In this document: positions 1 to 14,000 of the stretch, piece by piece
Layout of the letters: each line of letters opens with the position of its first letter
Numbering within the stretch: position 1 is the first letter of the stretch
Assembly (NCBI GenBank): GCA_023213315.1
Contig: JAKCPI010015508.1
Location: 62,001 to 126,000, forward strand
Reading direction: 5' to 3'
Length of the DNA: 64,000 nucleotides
DNA from: Euborellia annulipes
Lineage: Eukaryota; Arthropoda; Insecta; Dermaptera; Anisolabididae
Translations under genes and position numbers: made by a program
The notes under the pieces: model-generated
Database searches by the model: none
Seen by the model: only the letters and a program-made list of their open reading frames with translations
Told to the model about the DNA's origin: nothing

Positions 1-604
1 TGAAGAAACCCCCCCCCTAACTAGGCCCATATCTAGTAGAAAGTGGATGGAGGCCAATTAATTACTCAAATAGGCAGTGAACAATTAGAGATATTAATGT
101 TTCAATTTGAAATATGCCCGTGAGGTAGTTTATGGGTTCTTTTCTCGTTTCAAGCGATGAAAATTTTATAAATTGTATTTGATCTAAATTGAATTAGAAA
201 AATGGGAACGCTTTCTAAATATCCTCGGATATCGAAAATTTAAAAATAAAAAAAAATGAAAAATGTTTAAGTTAAATATAAAATTGTATGAAATTATGTA
301 GTAGAAGGAGAATGAAAAGAAAGAGAAGCTAATTATATTTTCATTTATTTTTCCCTCAGTGTTTCTACTATACATCAATTAACCAGCTATAAAAAACTTG
401 CTATGATTACTCTTCATCGTTTATATACTCGTAGATATATTTTGAAATATTTTATTTAAGAATAATATAAAATTAAAAAAAAAATCAGAGCCTTTGAGGG
501 GGGAGGGAGGACAAATGCCCCTAGCCCCTCCCCTAAATGACGCCAATGATTAAGCTTATGAGCTATTTTTTTTAAATTTATCTTATAATGAAATTAAAAC
601 TTAC

Positions 605-1335
605 CTATTCGGAGGTCAAAATTTTGAAATTTGGGGGTATTATCTAATCCATCAACCAACATCTGAAGTACCCACATGCCTGTATTATCTTTGTTTAGAT
701 TTAAAATTAAAGCGCCGCATTCACCTAAGATATAAAAAGTATAATATAAGAATAATTCATTTTAAATTAAAAAAAAAAAAGAAAAGAAAGCAACCTTTGT
801 CAAAACCTTCTCCCCAATACGAAAGATTTCTGCCTACATCTTGATGTGGAATTAAATTAATTATCTGATTAGATCTAGGGATTGTGAGAGTACAATTTGT
901 AAGTTTAAAGCCTTCATATTGCACTTTTAGTACAACATTTGTTCCTGGAACAATTTTCGTATTATAACTGATTTGTGGAGTTACGTGAACTGTGTAACAG
1001 GAGATCAAATCTGAAAAAAGAGGCAATTATTATTTTTTATAATTTTAAAGGTTGTTTTGGCATCAGAGGCCATTTAGACCCGTCCCTATTCATTTAAATT
1101 AATTTATTAGCCAATTCACTTCAAATGAAATATTTTTCCCCTGGGTTGGGATGCAAACTCCAGAAGCTTTACCTATGAACTACAGGCCTAAGGCACAAAT
1201 ATTATTAATGAAAATATCGACCTGATTAGGGTAAAAAAAAGCATTTATTTTAAAAGTTGACTATTCTTTAGGAATAACCATATATTTACCTCCATAAAAG
1301 TCAACAAATATAAATAAGAGAAAATAAAAAAACAT
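605..1335 (-). CDS. Secreted or membrane Ig-like domain protein, 5' part (gene continues off the left edge)
   Basis: Three exons on the minus strand join in frame: 1335-1290 (ATG plus a signal peptide, MFFYFLLFIFVDFYG), 1010-795 and 724-605, each bounded by GT-AG sites (phases 1, 1 and 1). The 127 residues read so far give a hydrophobic leader, then a beta-rich segment with two cysteines, one in TNCTLTIP and one in GECGALIL, and a GMWVLQ motif near the end. This spacing fits an Ig-like fold, with the usual DxGxYxC region altered to DNTGMW. The exon ends with a good donor at 604-603, so more exons must lie beyond position 1; I see none in 1-600, which holds a G-rich MITE-like stretch. Arthropod Ig-like surface proteins often have such small phase-1 exons. 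The exact family was not recognised. The signal exon is short and its call rests on frame and splice agreement only. Confidence 0.6.
1045..1200 (-). repeat. tRNA-derived SINE in intron 1 of the Ig-like gene
   Basis: Read on the minus strand, a tRNA-like head with A-box-like TAGTTCATAGGTAAAGC and B-box-like GAGTTTGCATCCC is followed by a body containing AGGGACGGGTCTAAATGGCC. The same body follows the SINE head at 36232-36410 and, in part, the copy at 63700-63840, so this is one dispersed family. Confidence 0.55.
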
Positions 1336-1339
1336 TTTC

Positions 1340-2870
1340 AAATGACTCAAAGAACAAAAGTAAAGTATCTTTTAAGATGATTTTATTTTTTCTCTATCTT
1401 ATCATCCAGACATTCATTCATTATCATTTTTTAATTAAACATAATTTAAGTTGTAAGACTTATTTAATTAAAATTTTAATTTACAATCCAATTAGTATTC
1501 TTTCAAAATGTTATTCTTAATTTCTAAATCTAGAAAATTTTCCATCCAGCATACTTCAAGAACATTATCAATGATCATTGACCTTTTTTTATATGATTTG
1601 GAAACAGAATAAGAATTGTTTAATATTAAGAAAGGTTTGAATAGAAATAGAAAATATTAGAAAATTTTAAACCCAACTATTAGCAGGAATTTAAGGTCTG
1701 AAATCTTAAGATACCATCAAAAATTCATTTCCTTTCAAAATATTAGATGAGATATGAAATTGAAAGGAAAGAATAATTGATTTCTCACCTTTCCTTGTAA
1801 AGAGTTCACTCCTGTTTTGTCAAGAAGATGGTCAAGTTTTAAAAAAAAAAAATAGGCTCTATATTTTCTTTGAAAAATAAAAATAAAAGTTGCAATTAGG
1901 TGTATAGAAATTATTGAAACTAATATTTTTACTTTTAATAGAAACCAAACAAACTATCGGTGGAATGCCTGGACATGGAATAATTTGTTAAATAAATAAA
2001 TAAAAGTCAAAACTAAATTTAATACTAAAAATGTTGAGGTTCCCTTTCAAAGGGCTAATTAATACATGGAAAAATTTGTATCTCTCCCCAGACAGAGAAA
2101 AATGTTTATAAATAAATAAATATATAATAATTATATTTTTATAATCTTAAGAGGTTTTCCTTAATAATAATATATGGAAAAATTTGTATTTCTCACCGAA
2201 ATTACTCTACTTGTCATTCGAAGGAATAGAAATTGTTTAATTTCTTGAGGATCTGTTTGTATTTAAAATATTTTTGGGTCAAGTACAAATAAAATGAATT
2301 AATCTATTCAGCAAACACGTAAAATATAGGTAAGAGAAAGTAAAAAATAGACAGCAACAATAAAACTATGACGTCATTTTACAAGAGGATGCTTTCCTTT
2401 TTTACTCACGCTCGTGCTCCCGCTTAATCAAGAGATCAAGAGCAAGGTTAATGCTAAAAAAAACCGGAATTTTTAAAAATTCAATTTTATTTATTTATTC
2501 ATTTCACTTGTTTCACAAATTCATTTGATTTTTTTTTTTTAAATTAACGAAAAATGTTTTTTTCTTAGGTGATTATTTCAAAAACTAATCAGTTTTCGAA
2601 AAAATGTCAGAGAATAAAAACTTTTAAAATATAGTAATTTATCATATGACAAAAAAAATTGAAAATTTCAAAATTTTTGAAAAAACTTATTAGGTGAAGT
2701 ACTACTTCCAGATGACGTATTTACTCCAAAAGTTGATAGAAATCTACAATTTTAATGTAAGGAGTATATACCAAATTTCATCGCTCTGGCTACTTGCGTT
2801 TTCAAGCAATCGTGTTCACACTCACACACGGACACAGACATAATACAAAACTGATTTTTTTTTTTTTTTT
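1340..2870. other. AT-rich spacer, no gene seen
   Basis: Mostly A/T runs. 2690-2860 resembles the dispersed non-coding repeat seen at 10650, 15900 and 19215 (it ends in ACAC-rich sequence followed by a T run). No reading frame with coding character was found. Confidence 0.5.
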
Positions 2871-2879
2871 ATTCAGAGC

Positions 2880-3620
2880 AACCGGACCGTCCGGTAGATT
2901 GCGGACTTCAAATAAATTGGCATCCGTCTGTCGCAAAGGATTCCGGAGCATTCTCGCCATTTAAGTGGCATTTATACGCCCAGTATTCTCATCCGTTGGT
3001 TCCCCATCATCAGTGACCCTCGAGTCAAGATAGCGGAAACTGCAACATTTAGGAAGTGCCTGGCCATCAAGCATAACTTGATCTGCAGTTTGTTGAAAGT
3101 ACTCGCATGTATTCGGTCTTGCGTGGGTTAATACCCAGACCGTATTGGGCGAGGCGATTCTTCCAGATGTTTACATAATTTTCCAATTTGTCGCGAGTTT
3201 CCTCACTCAGCACTACAACATCGGCGTAAAGGAGGCACCACGGGTGGGGTCTTTGAAGATCCCGAGTGATAACATCCATGCAGACGATGAAGAGCAGCGG
3301 TGAGAGAGCGCTACCTTGGTGTACGCCAACCGTAATGGGAAATGTCTTGGAGACACCTGCCGGAAATCTGACTCTGCTTGTTGTTCCCTCATACAAGCTC
3401 TGTGTCCAGCGGACATATTCCTCTGGGACATTGGATTTTCGCAAGCTCTACCAGATGAGCTCACGCGGTACCCTGTCGAACGCTTTTTCGTGGTCGAGGA
3501 ATGCGACGTGCAGCCCTTTCTGTCAAGCTCTCGCTTTTTCCATTAGTTGACGGAGTGAAAAAATAGCATCAGATGTCCCTCTCTCTTCTGAACGAATCCA
3601 CATTGATTTTCACTCACTGA
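2880..3620 (-). mobile_element. Degenerate RTE-type non-LTR retrotransposon fragment (reverse transcriptase)
   Basis: The minus strand encodes the central and C-terminal part of a LINE reverse transcriptase. Visible segments are HVAFLDHEKAFDRVPRELIW (with an in-frame stop next to it), PEEYVRWTQSLYEG, GVHQGSALSPLLFIV and the catalytic box as LYADVVVL instead of YADD. Then comes LAQYGLGINPRKTEYM, and after frame breaks MLDGQALPKCCSFRYLDSRV. The GVHQGSALSPLLF form is typical of the RTE/BovB clade. The copy is 5'-truncated, has several stops and frameshifts, and has lost the second catalytic Asp (D to V), so it is inactive. Confidence 0.85.
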
Positions 3621-4224
3621 CAATAGAGCGAAGGCGATGATCAATTTTATCTAAATTGGAAAAAAAAGTAGGCAAGAACTGGTTCTACCCGACAAATTAA
3701 TTCTACACCCAGTAAAATTTGAAGAAATATAAGTCGAATACTATTTATATCGATGAATAATTTAAAGAAAAGTAATGCTAAGGTCTAGCAGGAGTCTAGC
3801 TAGCAGGAAAGACCTATAGAAAAGAGTCTATCGAAATAAAAATTTCTATGAGTAAGTACGAGTAGCACCTTTTTCAGTCACAGAACTCCCACATTTTGAG
3901 ATATTGCTATATAATTTATATAATTTATTGTACATTAAAACCACGCTTTGCTTAATGCATCGAGCATATATATATATATACTTTCTAAGTGATTGATGAT
4001 CTAAGCGCCGAAGCTGTTTTATATAGTATTACCTTTTCGCAGTCATTTATTTCAAATGGAGTTTTCAAAAATAATTTTAAAATATTCACTCAAACTGAAG
4101 CTTCCCGGAAGGAGTAGAGGATGTTCGCAGGGTCCGCAAAAAGCATTGAGTAAGGAATAAATATTTTTTTTTTTAAATTAGAAAGGAATAAATATTTTTT
4201 TTTAAATTAGAAATATTAATTATA

Positions 4225-4230
4225 TTTATT
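4225..4230 (-). terminator. Probable polyadenylation signal of ACSF3
   Basis: AATAAA on the minus strand about 95 bases after the ACSF3 stop codon. It is the first canonical hexamer after the stop. Confidence 0.4.
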
Positions 4231-4324
4231 AATGTGGAAATATATAAGTTTATATACATGAATATTGGTATTAACATTTATGTAGAATATGTATTTCTTG
4301 TAATATATATTTTAGATTTAGAGA

Positions 4325-7300
4325 TTAATTGAGAGTGTCTTTAGGTGGAAAGAGTTGTTGAATTAAGGCCTTCTTATTCACTTTGCCCATTGCATTTTTT
4401 GGAATAGTTTCAACAATTCTTAAATCGGTAGGGATCGCATAGGAGGGCATCACTTTCTTCGACCAATCTCGTAGGGGCTGCAATGCAAGCGTCTCGGCAT
4501 TCTCTTTTTTCTCTTTAGGAACTATCACAGCAACCACCTGAGTGAAAAAATATATTATTTTTATTTCTCTCTTAATAAATTTTAAATTTTTTAATTCCCA
4601 CTAACTAAGGAGATTGGGGTTGTTTGGGATATTTATTGTTTAGGAAAAACTTTTTAAATCTTAAAATAGTAGATTTATTTATTTTAAGCAGATGATTTTT
4701 CGTTACCACTGAGTCAAAATCATTAGTGGCGTATTCAGATGTAGGAGCCCCTGCCACCCATATAAATTACCAAATTCCAGTGGCGGTCCCAGGATATTGG
4801 CGGAGGAAGGAGTTAAACTTCTAGGGAAGAGGAAGAAAAGGCGAAAGGTGGTGGTAAAAAGAAGGATGAAAACAGAGATCAAAACAATCTATTATTTTTT
4901 TAAAAGCTAATAATGTATCTTATGCAATTTTTTAGTAACAAAGGGGGGGGGGGGACTTCATTTGGGACTGCCTTTGACAATTTTAAAATCAAAATTATGA
5001 GAAAGAACGAATGTTGAATTTCAAAACCCGATTTTGATTATTTTCAGATGAATATATGGGCGAGGATGTGAAGATTGTTTTAATTCGACTAATTAGTTTA
5101 TAAATTTTACTTTATTTAATCAATAAAATGTATGGGTTCCTGATTTTATATATCATTACTATAATAGTATAAAGCGCTGGTCACTGACTTCCGTTTTATA
5201 TGCCTGTTTACCACTCTCTCTCGCTGAATGGTCAGAGACAGAGGAAGTGAAGTCAGTGAGGGAAATTTAAAACTTTAAAATTTTGCAATTGCTCGCCGAA
5301 GATAAACAATGAGCAAGAATAAATTTGATGCATCTGCTCGCCGATGTCGAGCAAGGGGGTCCAGGGGCACAGCCTTCGGCGGCCTTTTCCACTTGTATAA
5401 TATTATTTATTTTATTAAATCAACATATTTTTCTCTAAAAAAGGGATGAATTGGATTTTTTAAGGAGTTAACAGGATTTAGTGAGAAAACTATTATTATA
5501 TATATATATATAAAAATATTATTATATATTATATTTAGCTTACCTTTTGGCCCCAAGTAAGATCCTCAACTCCAAGGACAACGCATTCATTAATATCAGG
5601 ATGAGTCCTTAGCCAAGTTTCCACATCCAATGCGCTGACTTTATATCCACCAGTTTTAATTATATCAACACTTGTTCGTCCCAGGAGTTTATAAGAGCCA
5701 TTAACAAAGCAGGCAGTGTCACCTGTAAAAAGGAAAAATATTTATTGTTTTACTTTTTTTTTTTTTTTAATTTCTACAATCTCTCAAGAGAGATTAACTT
5801 CAATTACAGAGAGACGGAGGCAATGTTTGAAAATTTTCACGGCAAGTGGGATGTGAACCCGAGTTGTATAACAACTTTAGATTCTTAATCCGCAGCTTAT
5901 CCGATTAGCCTCGAGCCTCCTCTTCTTTCTTATAGAATAAATGTCAATAAAATAAATTAGGCAGTCAAACTTTAATATTGATATATACTGTATATGTGAC
6001 CGTCCACATGAAAAGGTACCAAATCTTCATTTGGCTAAATTTTCAGGAGAGGCGATTTACTAAAAAAGTTCAAAAAAATCGTTTTTTATTATTACTGATC
6101 TTACAATTAGTAGAAAGATTCCGATTCTCTAGTTCTTATCTCATATGATGAAATATTCGATTCACAGAATCAAAGTATTTTATATAAGAAAATTGAAAAA
6201 AAAAGCAAAGGTGAGATAAGAGAAATGGGACCAAACAAACTTTAAACTCATTTTTCTCAAAACTAAGTTTTTCATAACCAAAATTTTAAACCTTTATTTT
6301 AAACTGCTACAGCTACACTCGTCGGCACAGGATTTAGGTGTGTTTATGGTTAATTTAAAAAATCTCTAAGTATTTTTTAAATATTCGTTTAATTTTTCAG
6401 GTCAAACGTGTGCATCAACGTTTTGGTATGTATTTATTGAATAAAAGTTTACAAAATTTTAAAAATTCATATCATCCAAACAAAAAATAATAAATAAAGT
6501 TCTAAAAATACCTGCTTGCTAAGGATGTGTACTGTACAGAAAGCATAAAAACTCAATTTTGACCCCGATGAAGATTTGGTACCTTTTCATGTGGACGGTC
6601 ACATATATATCAAATTGTTATATATAAGACGTGCCAGATTCTGTCACATTTCTATTTAAAATTAAAAATTTCGACCCTGAATAGAGGTAAATCTAGAAGA
6701 GGATTTGGGTGGTGTTAGTTCAAAAGCCCAAAATCGAAGTTATTTTAAATAATAACAAATATTAAGATATTTAGCATACTTTTTTGTTTTTTCCTGATGG
6801 TGATCAATGTAATTAGAATTAGAAACCAAATAAGTGTTCTTTTTAGAAAAGATTTTCAAGTATATTTACCTGTTTTAAACCAGCCATCCTTTGTGAATTC
6901 CTTTTCTGTGGCTTTGGGTTTTCTCCAATATCCTTTGAATAAATTCGGTCCTCGTACTAAAACTTCACCAGTAAGATTTTTCTCGTTGGAAATCTCATTC
7001 AAACCCTTTACCAGAGTATCATATTCTTTATCAGTTTGTATGGAAGGGAATCGTGCTAATTGGACTTCAACACCTGGCATTGGAATGCCAACGACACCAG
7101 CTTGTCGATCCGTCGTCTTTCTCGTTCTATCTGTCGATTCAAGTGTGTTTGATAATATCATTCCCGTCTCAGACATACCGTAACGCTCAAGAAGTAGATG
7201 TCCTGTGATATCGTACCATCGATTAAAAATTATACTTGGCAAAGGAGCAGATCCAGATACCATTAATCTGAAATGTTAATAAATTAAATAGTAAAGGAAA

Positions 7301-10300
7301 ATTATGACCAAATGGTATTGTTAGGTATTTTGAAAGTTAATTACAACTAAACGGGCTAAAATAATAAAATTTAATACGAAGCGTTTAATAAAGAAAATTA
7401 GAAATTTATAACTATTAATATATTTGTTGATGTTTACCTGACCCTAAGGGGCTTCGGGAGAAAAACTGTTCGCATGTTTTTGTCTTAAAAATTTAGCCAG
7501 AGCCCAACTATTACTAAAATTTGCCAACAGATAGCAGGATGGTAGGGCTATATTTAATTTCATGTATTTGTTTGATTTTCGTTGATCTTTTAATAATGAA
7601 TAGTTTATAAATATTTTTATATATCATTTATAACAGCATAAAAATATATAAATATAGGCTGCTAGATTAGCCTGCCATCTTATGAAGATTATAATCAAAT
7701 TTCTACAATTTGGGGACACAAAATCTAAAGTAAAAGTTGGCTTGAAAATTAGAGACCCTCATTTGTGCTCTGTGACCAGGCTGTGGGAGGAGCTACGCAG
7801 CAGTTGAAAAAAAGAAGAGAGCACTCATACGAGTAACCCTTTAAACAGTCTTAAATAGACCCTTTTGTGGCCAGTCGGTACCCTCGCTTGCACTCAAGAT
7901 CCTTCCTTAACATCTTACTAAAGCCCCTGGCTAGGCGGAAAGCCCGCCGAAGGAAGAACGTTTTTTGCATTTTCTATAAATTTATATAAAAAATTTTAAT
8001 TAATCGAAATTAAACAAAAAGCATTCTATTCTGTAAAATGCTCACGAATTTAAATCATTTTAAAAAAAGCTCATAAAAAATACTTTAAAATGCCTCAGTA
8101 GTTTCGGACTAAAGATTCAATGTTCCGTCCGGAAGCCCCCCCCCCCCCCTCCCTCCCCTAAGCTAAACATTGAGTTATGGCACTCAGTTCGCAGGGCAAA
8201 CGAAAAAAAGACTGTCGCATAGTTAGCTAAGCTCATTGGGACGTAGTTTTGTCTTGTGAGTTTGACAAAGTGTATCACACTCTAAAATGGCAAGCTCATT
8301 TCTGTGTCAGTTTCACACGTGTGGAGCAGCTGTTCTGATCTGTGTCTCAATTCGTGATTCTCCCTTCCAAAATGTGAGGGAAGCACTATACTACTATGCT
8401 ATTATTTTATGTTTCGCTGCGTCATCGTAAAGTTAAAATTCTGGTTGCAACTGAGTCGGTTTAATTGCTTTTTTTTTGGAAACTAGTTGAATAAGAAGAC
8501 CTTAGATGGTCAGATTAAAAGAGATACTTATTGGGGTTAGAGTTGAATAATTTGGTTGGAAGCGAGAACAAAGCGACTGGAATTGACTAGTTCTATTAGA
8601 GACAAATCCAACGACATTAGGATACGAGATAATGTCTCTCTTGTGTTTAGGAAGAATAATTCAATCCAGTAGGCCATCCAACTGAGAAAAGAGGACGTTA
8701 GTGAATTCAAAAAAGCAAGCATCAACAAATATAATTTTTTTTAGCAAATTCACTTAATAAATTAAATTTTTTTTTATCAATTTTAAATTAATCGAGTTTC
8801 AATAATTTATTTTAATAATATTTGAGTTATTATAATCACCTAATTCTTTGAGAACACATCGATTTCACATATTCGACCATTTTTTGATTTTCACCAAAAA
8901 GCTTCTCATATTCCTCAATTAATTTGAGATAAATGGTTGGGACACCCATCATAAGATTGATACGATCTGAAGCTGGAACATTTATCGATAATAACTTATT
9001 CCATACAGCAACTGGATCGAATTTGGGCAACAATGAACATCTAAAAAATAAGAAATCATATGAAGTATAATAATAAGAATATTCAAGAGAAAGAATTAGA
9101 ATGAGTGTGATTCCACAAGAAATTATATAACATCTGCGACATAGTTTAAAGTTGATTTCTTTACATAATTTCAATGTTTGTAGATTTCATTTTTAATCAA
9201 CATATGAGATGAATGAAAATCTTTAACTTGAGATCAATTTTGAAACTCAATGTCATGAGATTGACCTTTTGGATTATTTCATGTGGAATCACTCAAATAT
9301 AAATTAAAAATAAAGACAAGTATATTAATTCTACCTGGCTCCAATATGCAAAGGAACCATAAGGACGTTGACGAGACCATGGACATGGTGCAAAGGCAAA
9401 CAGTGGACGACATGGTCTTTCTGAGTCCAACCCCACATATCAACCATCGACCAGATTTGGTGGTGCAAATTGGAATAGCTTAAAATCACCCCTGAAATTA
9501 AAACAAAAAAAAACGATTTATAAATATAAAGTAAATTCGTCCACATGAAAAGGCACCAAATCTTCACTGGGCTAAATTTTCAGGAGAGCCGATTAAAAAA
9601 AGTTCAAAGTTTTTTTTATTACTGATTCAGATTCTTTAGTTTTTCATCTTATTTGATGAAATATTCTATTCATCAGAATCAATGTATTTTAAATAAAAAA
9701 ATTGAAAAAACAATTTTTTCGAAAACTAGATTTTTCATAACCAAAAATTTAAAAATTCATATCTTCCAAACAAAAAATGATAAAAAAAATGCCGGCTTGC
9801 TCAACAGGGTGTGTTCTGTCCTGAAAGTATAAAAACTCAATTTTGACCCCGGTGAAGATTTGGTGGTACCTTTTCATGTGGACGGTCACAAATAGAGATC
9901 AATAGAGAATAATATGCATAAGATGAAAAGTGGTTAAGTTAAAAGTAGAAGTTTTAATTTAAAAATAAATATATATTTTTGATGGGCCAAATAATACTTC
10001 GGGGAATATACGGTATATTATCCTATATATGGTCTCACAAACCAGTTCATTCTAAAATATCTCACTGCATTCACTCAATTTACAATCGCAAAAAGCAGTG
10101 AAGTGGAGAAAATTATAGAAAAATATATTTTGTAATCATATTATTTTATATATATTTAATATACTGTATATTTAATATATATTTTATATATATTATTTTA
10201 TATATATATAGATCTACATCTATTTTACCCGTAATTTCTTAAGATCGCCAGTAATAATGGGAATGAAGTTGGATGAATTTGAAGAAATCAAATAAGCAAA

Positions 10301-10940
10301 AGATGTTCATGGTGGAATCAGAATTAATGAGTTTATGTGATGCTGTTTGTCAAGGACAGTGATTAACCGGATTGATTGAAGAATTGGTATGGACGAAATC
10401 GTGAAGAGACCAATACGGTATAAACACCGTCAGTCAATCGACAATTGATTAGATTGAAAACCCAAGAGTTACTAATTGAAATAAGCATATAAATAGAAGA
10501 TAACATTTTGTGAAAGATGAAAAAGACGAAAAATTTAAGCCATGAGAGCATGAAAAGACACTTGAAGAATTTGTCAATCAATAAAGATGAAGAATCACTG
10601 AGCAAGGGGGGGGGGGGGGGGGGGGATTTAATTTTACATATATACATAAATAATTTTAATCAAAATCGTTGGGGCAAATTTTGAGAAAATCGAAAAAAAC
10701 TGAAAAAGTGCATCAGTAAAGTACTAGTACTCTTTGGTCAATTTTGTTCAAAAGCTTCGTGTCACGTCCCATGGGGGTGCCTAACTTAAATATAAAATTT
10801 CAACTTCCTAGCTCTTTTCGTTCTTGAGATATTTTGTTCACAGACACACAGACAGACATACCATGTCACGAAAATCACTTTTTTGGATTCAGGGGACCTC
10901 AAATCTCGACATTGAATTTTTGACATGAATCCCTCCAATT

Positions 10941-11008
<68 letters not shown>

Positions 11009-14000
11009 CATATATACATAAGAGAAAATAAAAATTGCTGAAAAAGGGGATTTATTTATCATCTATAATACATTTCTCAGCAAAAGCAACTTTTAGTTTA
11101 GATAAATACTATTAATTTTGATGACAAAATTCTAAAGTTATATTTCATTGCATCATAAGAAATAAGCAAAATTTAATCTTATGTTAATAATATAAGATAG
11201 TCCTGTTCTTTTTCTCCCGACAACTCGTATAAATTTTATTTTAAAATAATGTTAACAAAGAAAATATCTATTTTGAGATTATTTTAATGAATATTAAAAA
11301 TTATTAACTAAATGGAAATAAAATACATGTTTTAAATTAATTAATTCTATTTTATCGAATTCATGATAAGAGTTGAGTATCGATTCAAGAACTCTGATAA
11401 AAGATGATGATGTTTTTGAGATTCAAAATTTTATCCGTAAAAATGTTTTTTTTTTTTTTAATAAGGCTGAACGCTTCACAATTGAGCAAAACGTTTTGCT
11501 CTTTGCCAACGCACACCGATTAAATTAAATTATTGTCAAACTTTATAAATACAATCATGGGAAGCTCTCAACAAATCCAAAAGGGAAAGTTTGACGCTTT
11601 AAGTTTGGATTTATCAAAATTTTAAAGCATTAAATTGATATTAGCCCGTGATCTGTGGCTCAGAGAGAAGACACTAGCTTCTAGCACCGGGGTCTTGGGC
11701 TCGCTTCCCGTCCCAAGCGAGAAAAATTTATTTCATTTGATTTGACTGAAATATGTCATTGAGCTTTTTGCTCAATCGGTGTGCGTTGGCATTGGACAAA
11801 ATACATCGACTTGGGGAGTAGGCAGAGAGGCCCCGAAGTCAACCTTAATTAAACACAGACACGATGACACATACAAACACCCAATCTAAATCTCAGAAAC
11901 AAATCCAAGCCCCTAACACATGCACTAGCCAAACCAACAACACCTCGACTTGGGGAGGCAGATTGAGGCCCCGGAGTCAACCTAAACCGAACATAAACAC
12001 AATTACATTCACCCAACCTTCCTCCAGCTCTCCAAGAGGCATTCACCAAATTGACCTGGGGACCAGCAAGACTGCGACCCCGTAAAACAAACTACCTCAA
12101 AAATTCCCCCCTAATCCCAACTCTTGAAAATGGCTCCAAAAGGAGAGCCGAAACGTCGAGTAAATCTCAACATCACACGCTACTCAACCCGAGAAAACTT
12201 ATCTTTGCAATATATATATATATATATTTGAAAAATTTCGGGAGGGGGGCCCCTCGGCCTTCCCTTATATACGACCGGGGCGAAAAAAAGGTTGCGGGGG
12301 GGGGGAGCTAAAATACGTTACGCCACTGGTTTGTACAGTGAGCGCCACAATTAAGTTCCCAATTGATAGCTTTAGGCTTAAGTATATGGTATAGTATGGT
12401 GTAAAGTGAAATAATTTTAATGACCGCAAAGGTAAAAACGTACTGGTACAGATGATTTTATTTTACCTTTTCAAATTTAAAATTATTTCACCATTTACCA
12501 TATTCCATACCATATACTTAATGCTAAAGCTATCAAGTGGGGGACTTAAATGTGGCGCTCACTGTACAAACGTTAGTTGTGGGCTGCTTATAGATTTGGA
12601 AAATGGCGCAAAAGCTTGAGAAATGTTTTTACACCGTATCAAAACATCACAGTTTAGGCAGGTAATTCAGGACTTAATAAAGATCCTTCAGATATCCTCG
12701 CCAGATATTTGGATTACAAAACAAGAGAACTCAAACAAGAAAAAAAAAAAAAAAAAAATCTCCAGAGCAAGCATGATTCTGATAAAGTTGCCATAACCAG
12801 AGGAATAAGGAATATTTGACACGGACATGCTAACCTTTTGTTTTTAATCTTTCTACTAAATAAGTGGTTCAATCTATTTCGTCTTATAGTGGAGGAATAA
12901 AATTTGATAGGAACACTTCAAATAAATGATTTATGAAAAAACACATTAATTCAATGATTTATTTACCCTTAGGTTTTCCTGTGGATCCAGATGTATAAAC
13001 AATTAAAGCGTCTTTATCCGTATAGAAACTAGAGCTTAATCCTGCATCCAATCTTTTATGCGTCTCAATAGGCGGCGGCGGAAGCGAAGGCTTTTTCGGA
13101 TCAGCCTGTTCAGGGATTTTCATTGCTGATTTCCAAAAGCTATCATCTAATATAATAAGTTTTCTATCAGTCTTCATTAACGCTTCAGAAATCTGTTCCG
13201 AATATTCCGGAGTGGTAACGACAAGTTGAGCATCACTATCTGTGATGAAATATTCGTGCATAGCCGGGGGGTGTTGACTTGATAATGGGACAGCTGTAAT
13301 AAAAAAAATAATATTAATAAAACGCGGTACTCTTTTAAAAACGTATATTATTATTATAAATTTAATTATATAATATAGGCAATGTATAATTTTTTTCATC
13401 TAGGGAGGAATACAAACCCTCGAGTTCTAGCACCATGTGATTATTTCCTTGTTTTGTTTTTTGAATGAAAAATTTTTAATGGCAAATTTTGTGTTGAAAC
13501 CTAGAAAAGAATTCTAATAAAGATTTTCATCTTCTTTTATAAAAACAAAGAAATAATCACATCCGAAAAGGTATGCCAGTGCTTTAATTTTGCCCTTCAC
13601 TGTACTACTTGCAGTTTGTATGACCTTGCATCCAATTTATTAAAATATAACTTTATATCTTTGTAAAAAAATATGAATATATTAAGGTTGACATTTTATA
13701 GCTTAATATTTAATCAGGTATCTATGTTTCGGGAAAGGGTATATATCAAATAAATAGGATGTTTTAATTACAATTGTAATAGTTGCTATTGAGGTTGTGG
13801 TTGTGATGTGATTATAATGGAGAATTGGAGATATCAGCCAAATTGGAATGATCTAGGTTCAATAAAACTCCCAGAATAAGTCGTTTCGGCCTGAATTTAT
13901 TTGGCCATCTTCAGTTAATGGGAATTATACACATAATGCAAGTGCAGATGTGATCAAACCAGGACTCGTCAATAATAAAATTTATTTGCTTCATACAAAA

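Noticed and set aside
8530..8740. Possible coding relic on the plus strand ([20 protein letters not shown])
   Set aside because: Only 33 codons between stops, no family match I can name; too short to call.
9331..9567. Separate gene from the longer minus-strand frame around ACSF3 exon 3
   Set aside because: The residues before SGVILSYSN are intron and MITE sequence; the exon begins at the acceptor at 9491.
10786..11019. Open frame with Tyr-Ile and Arg-Glu repeats
   Set aside because: A translation of the (TA)n and (TC)n microsatellite tail of a dispersed repeat.
11849..12311. Several open frames in the GC-richer block
   Set aside because: Overlapping frames on both strands across a duplicated repeat unit; no domain and no match between the unit copies at the protein level.
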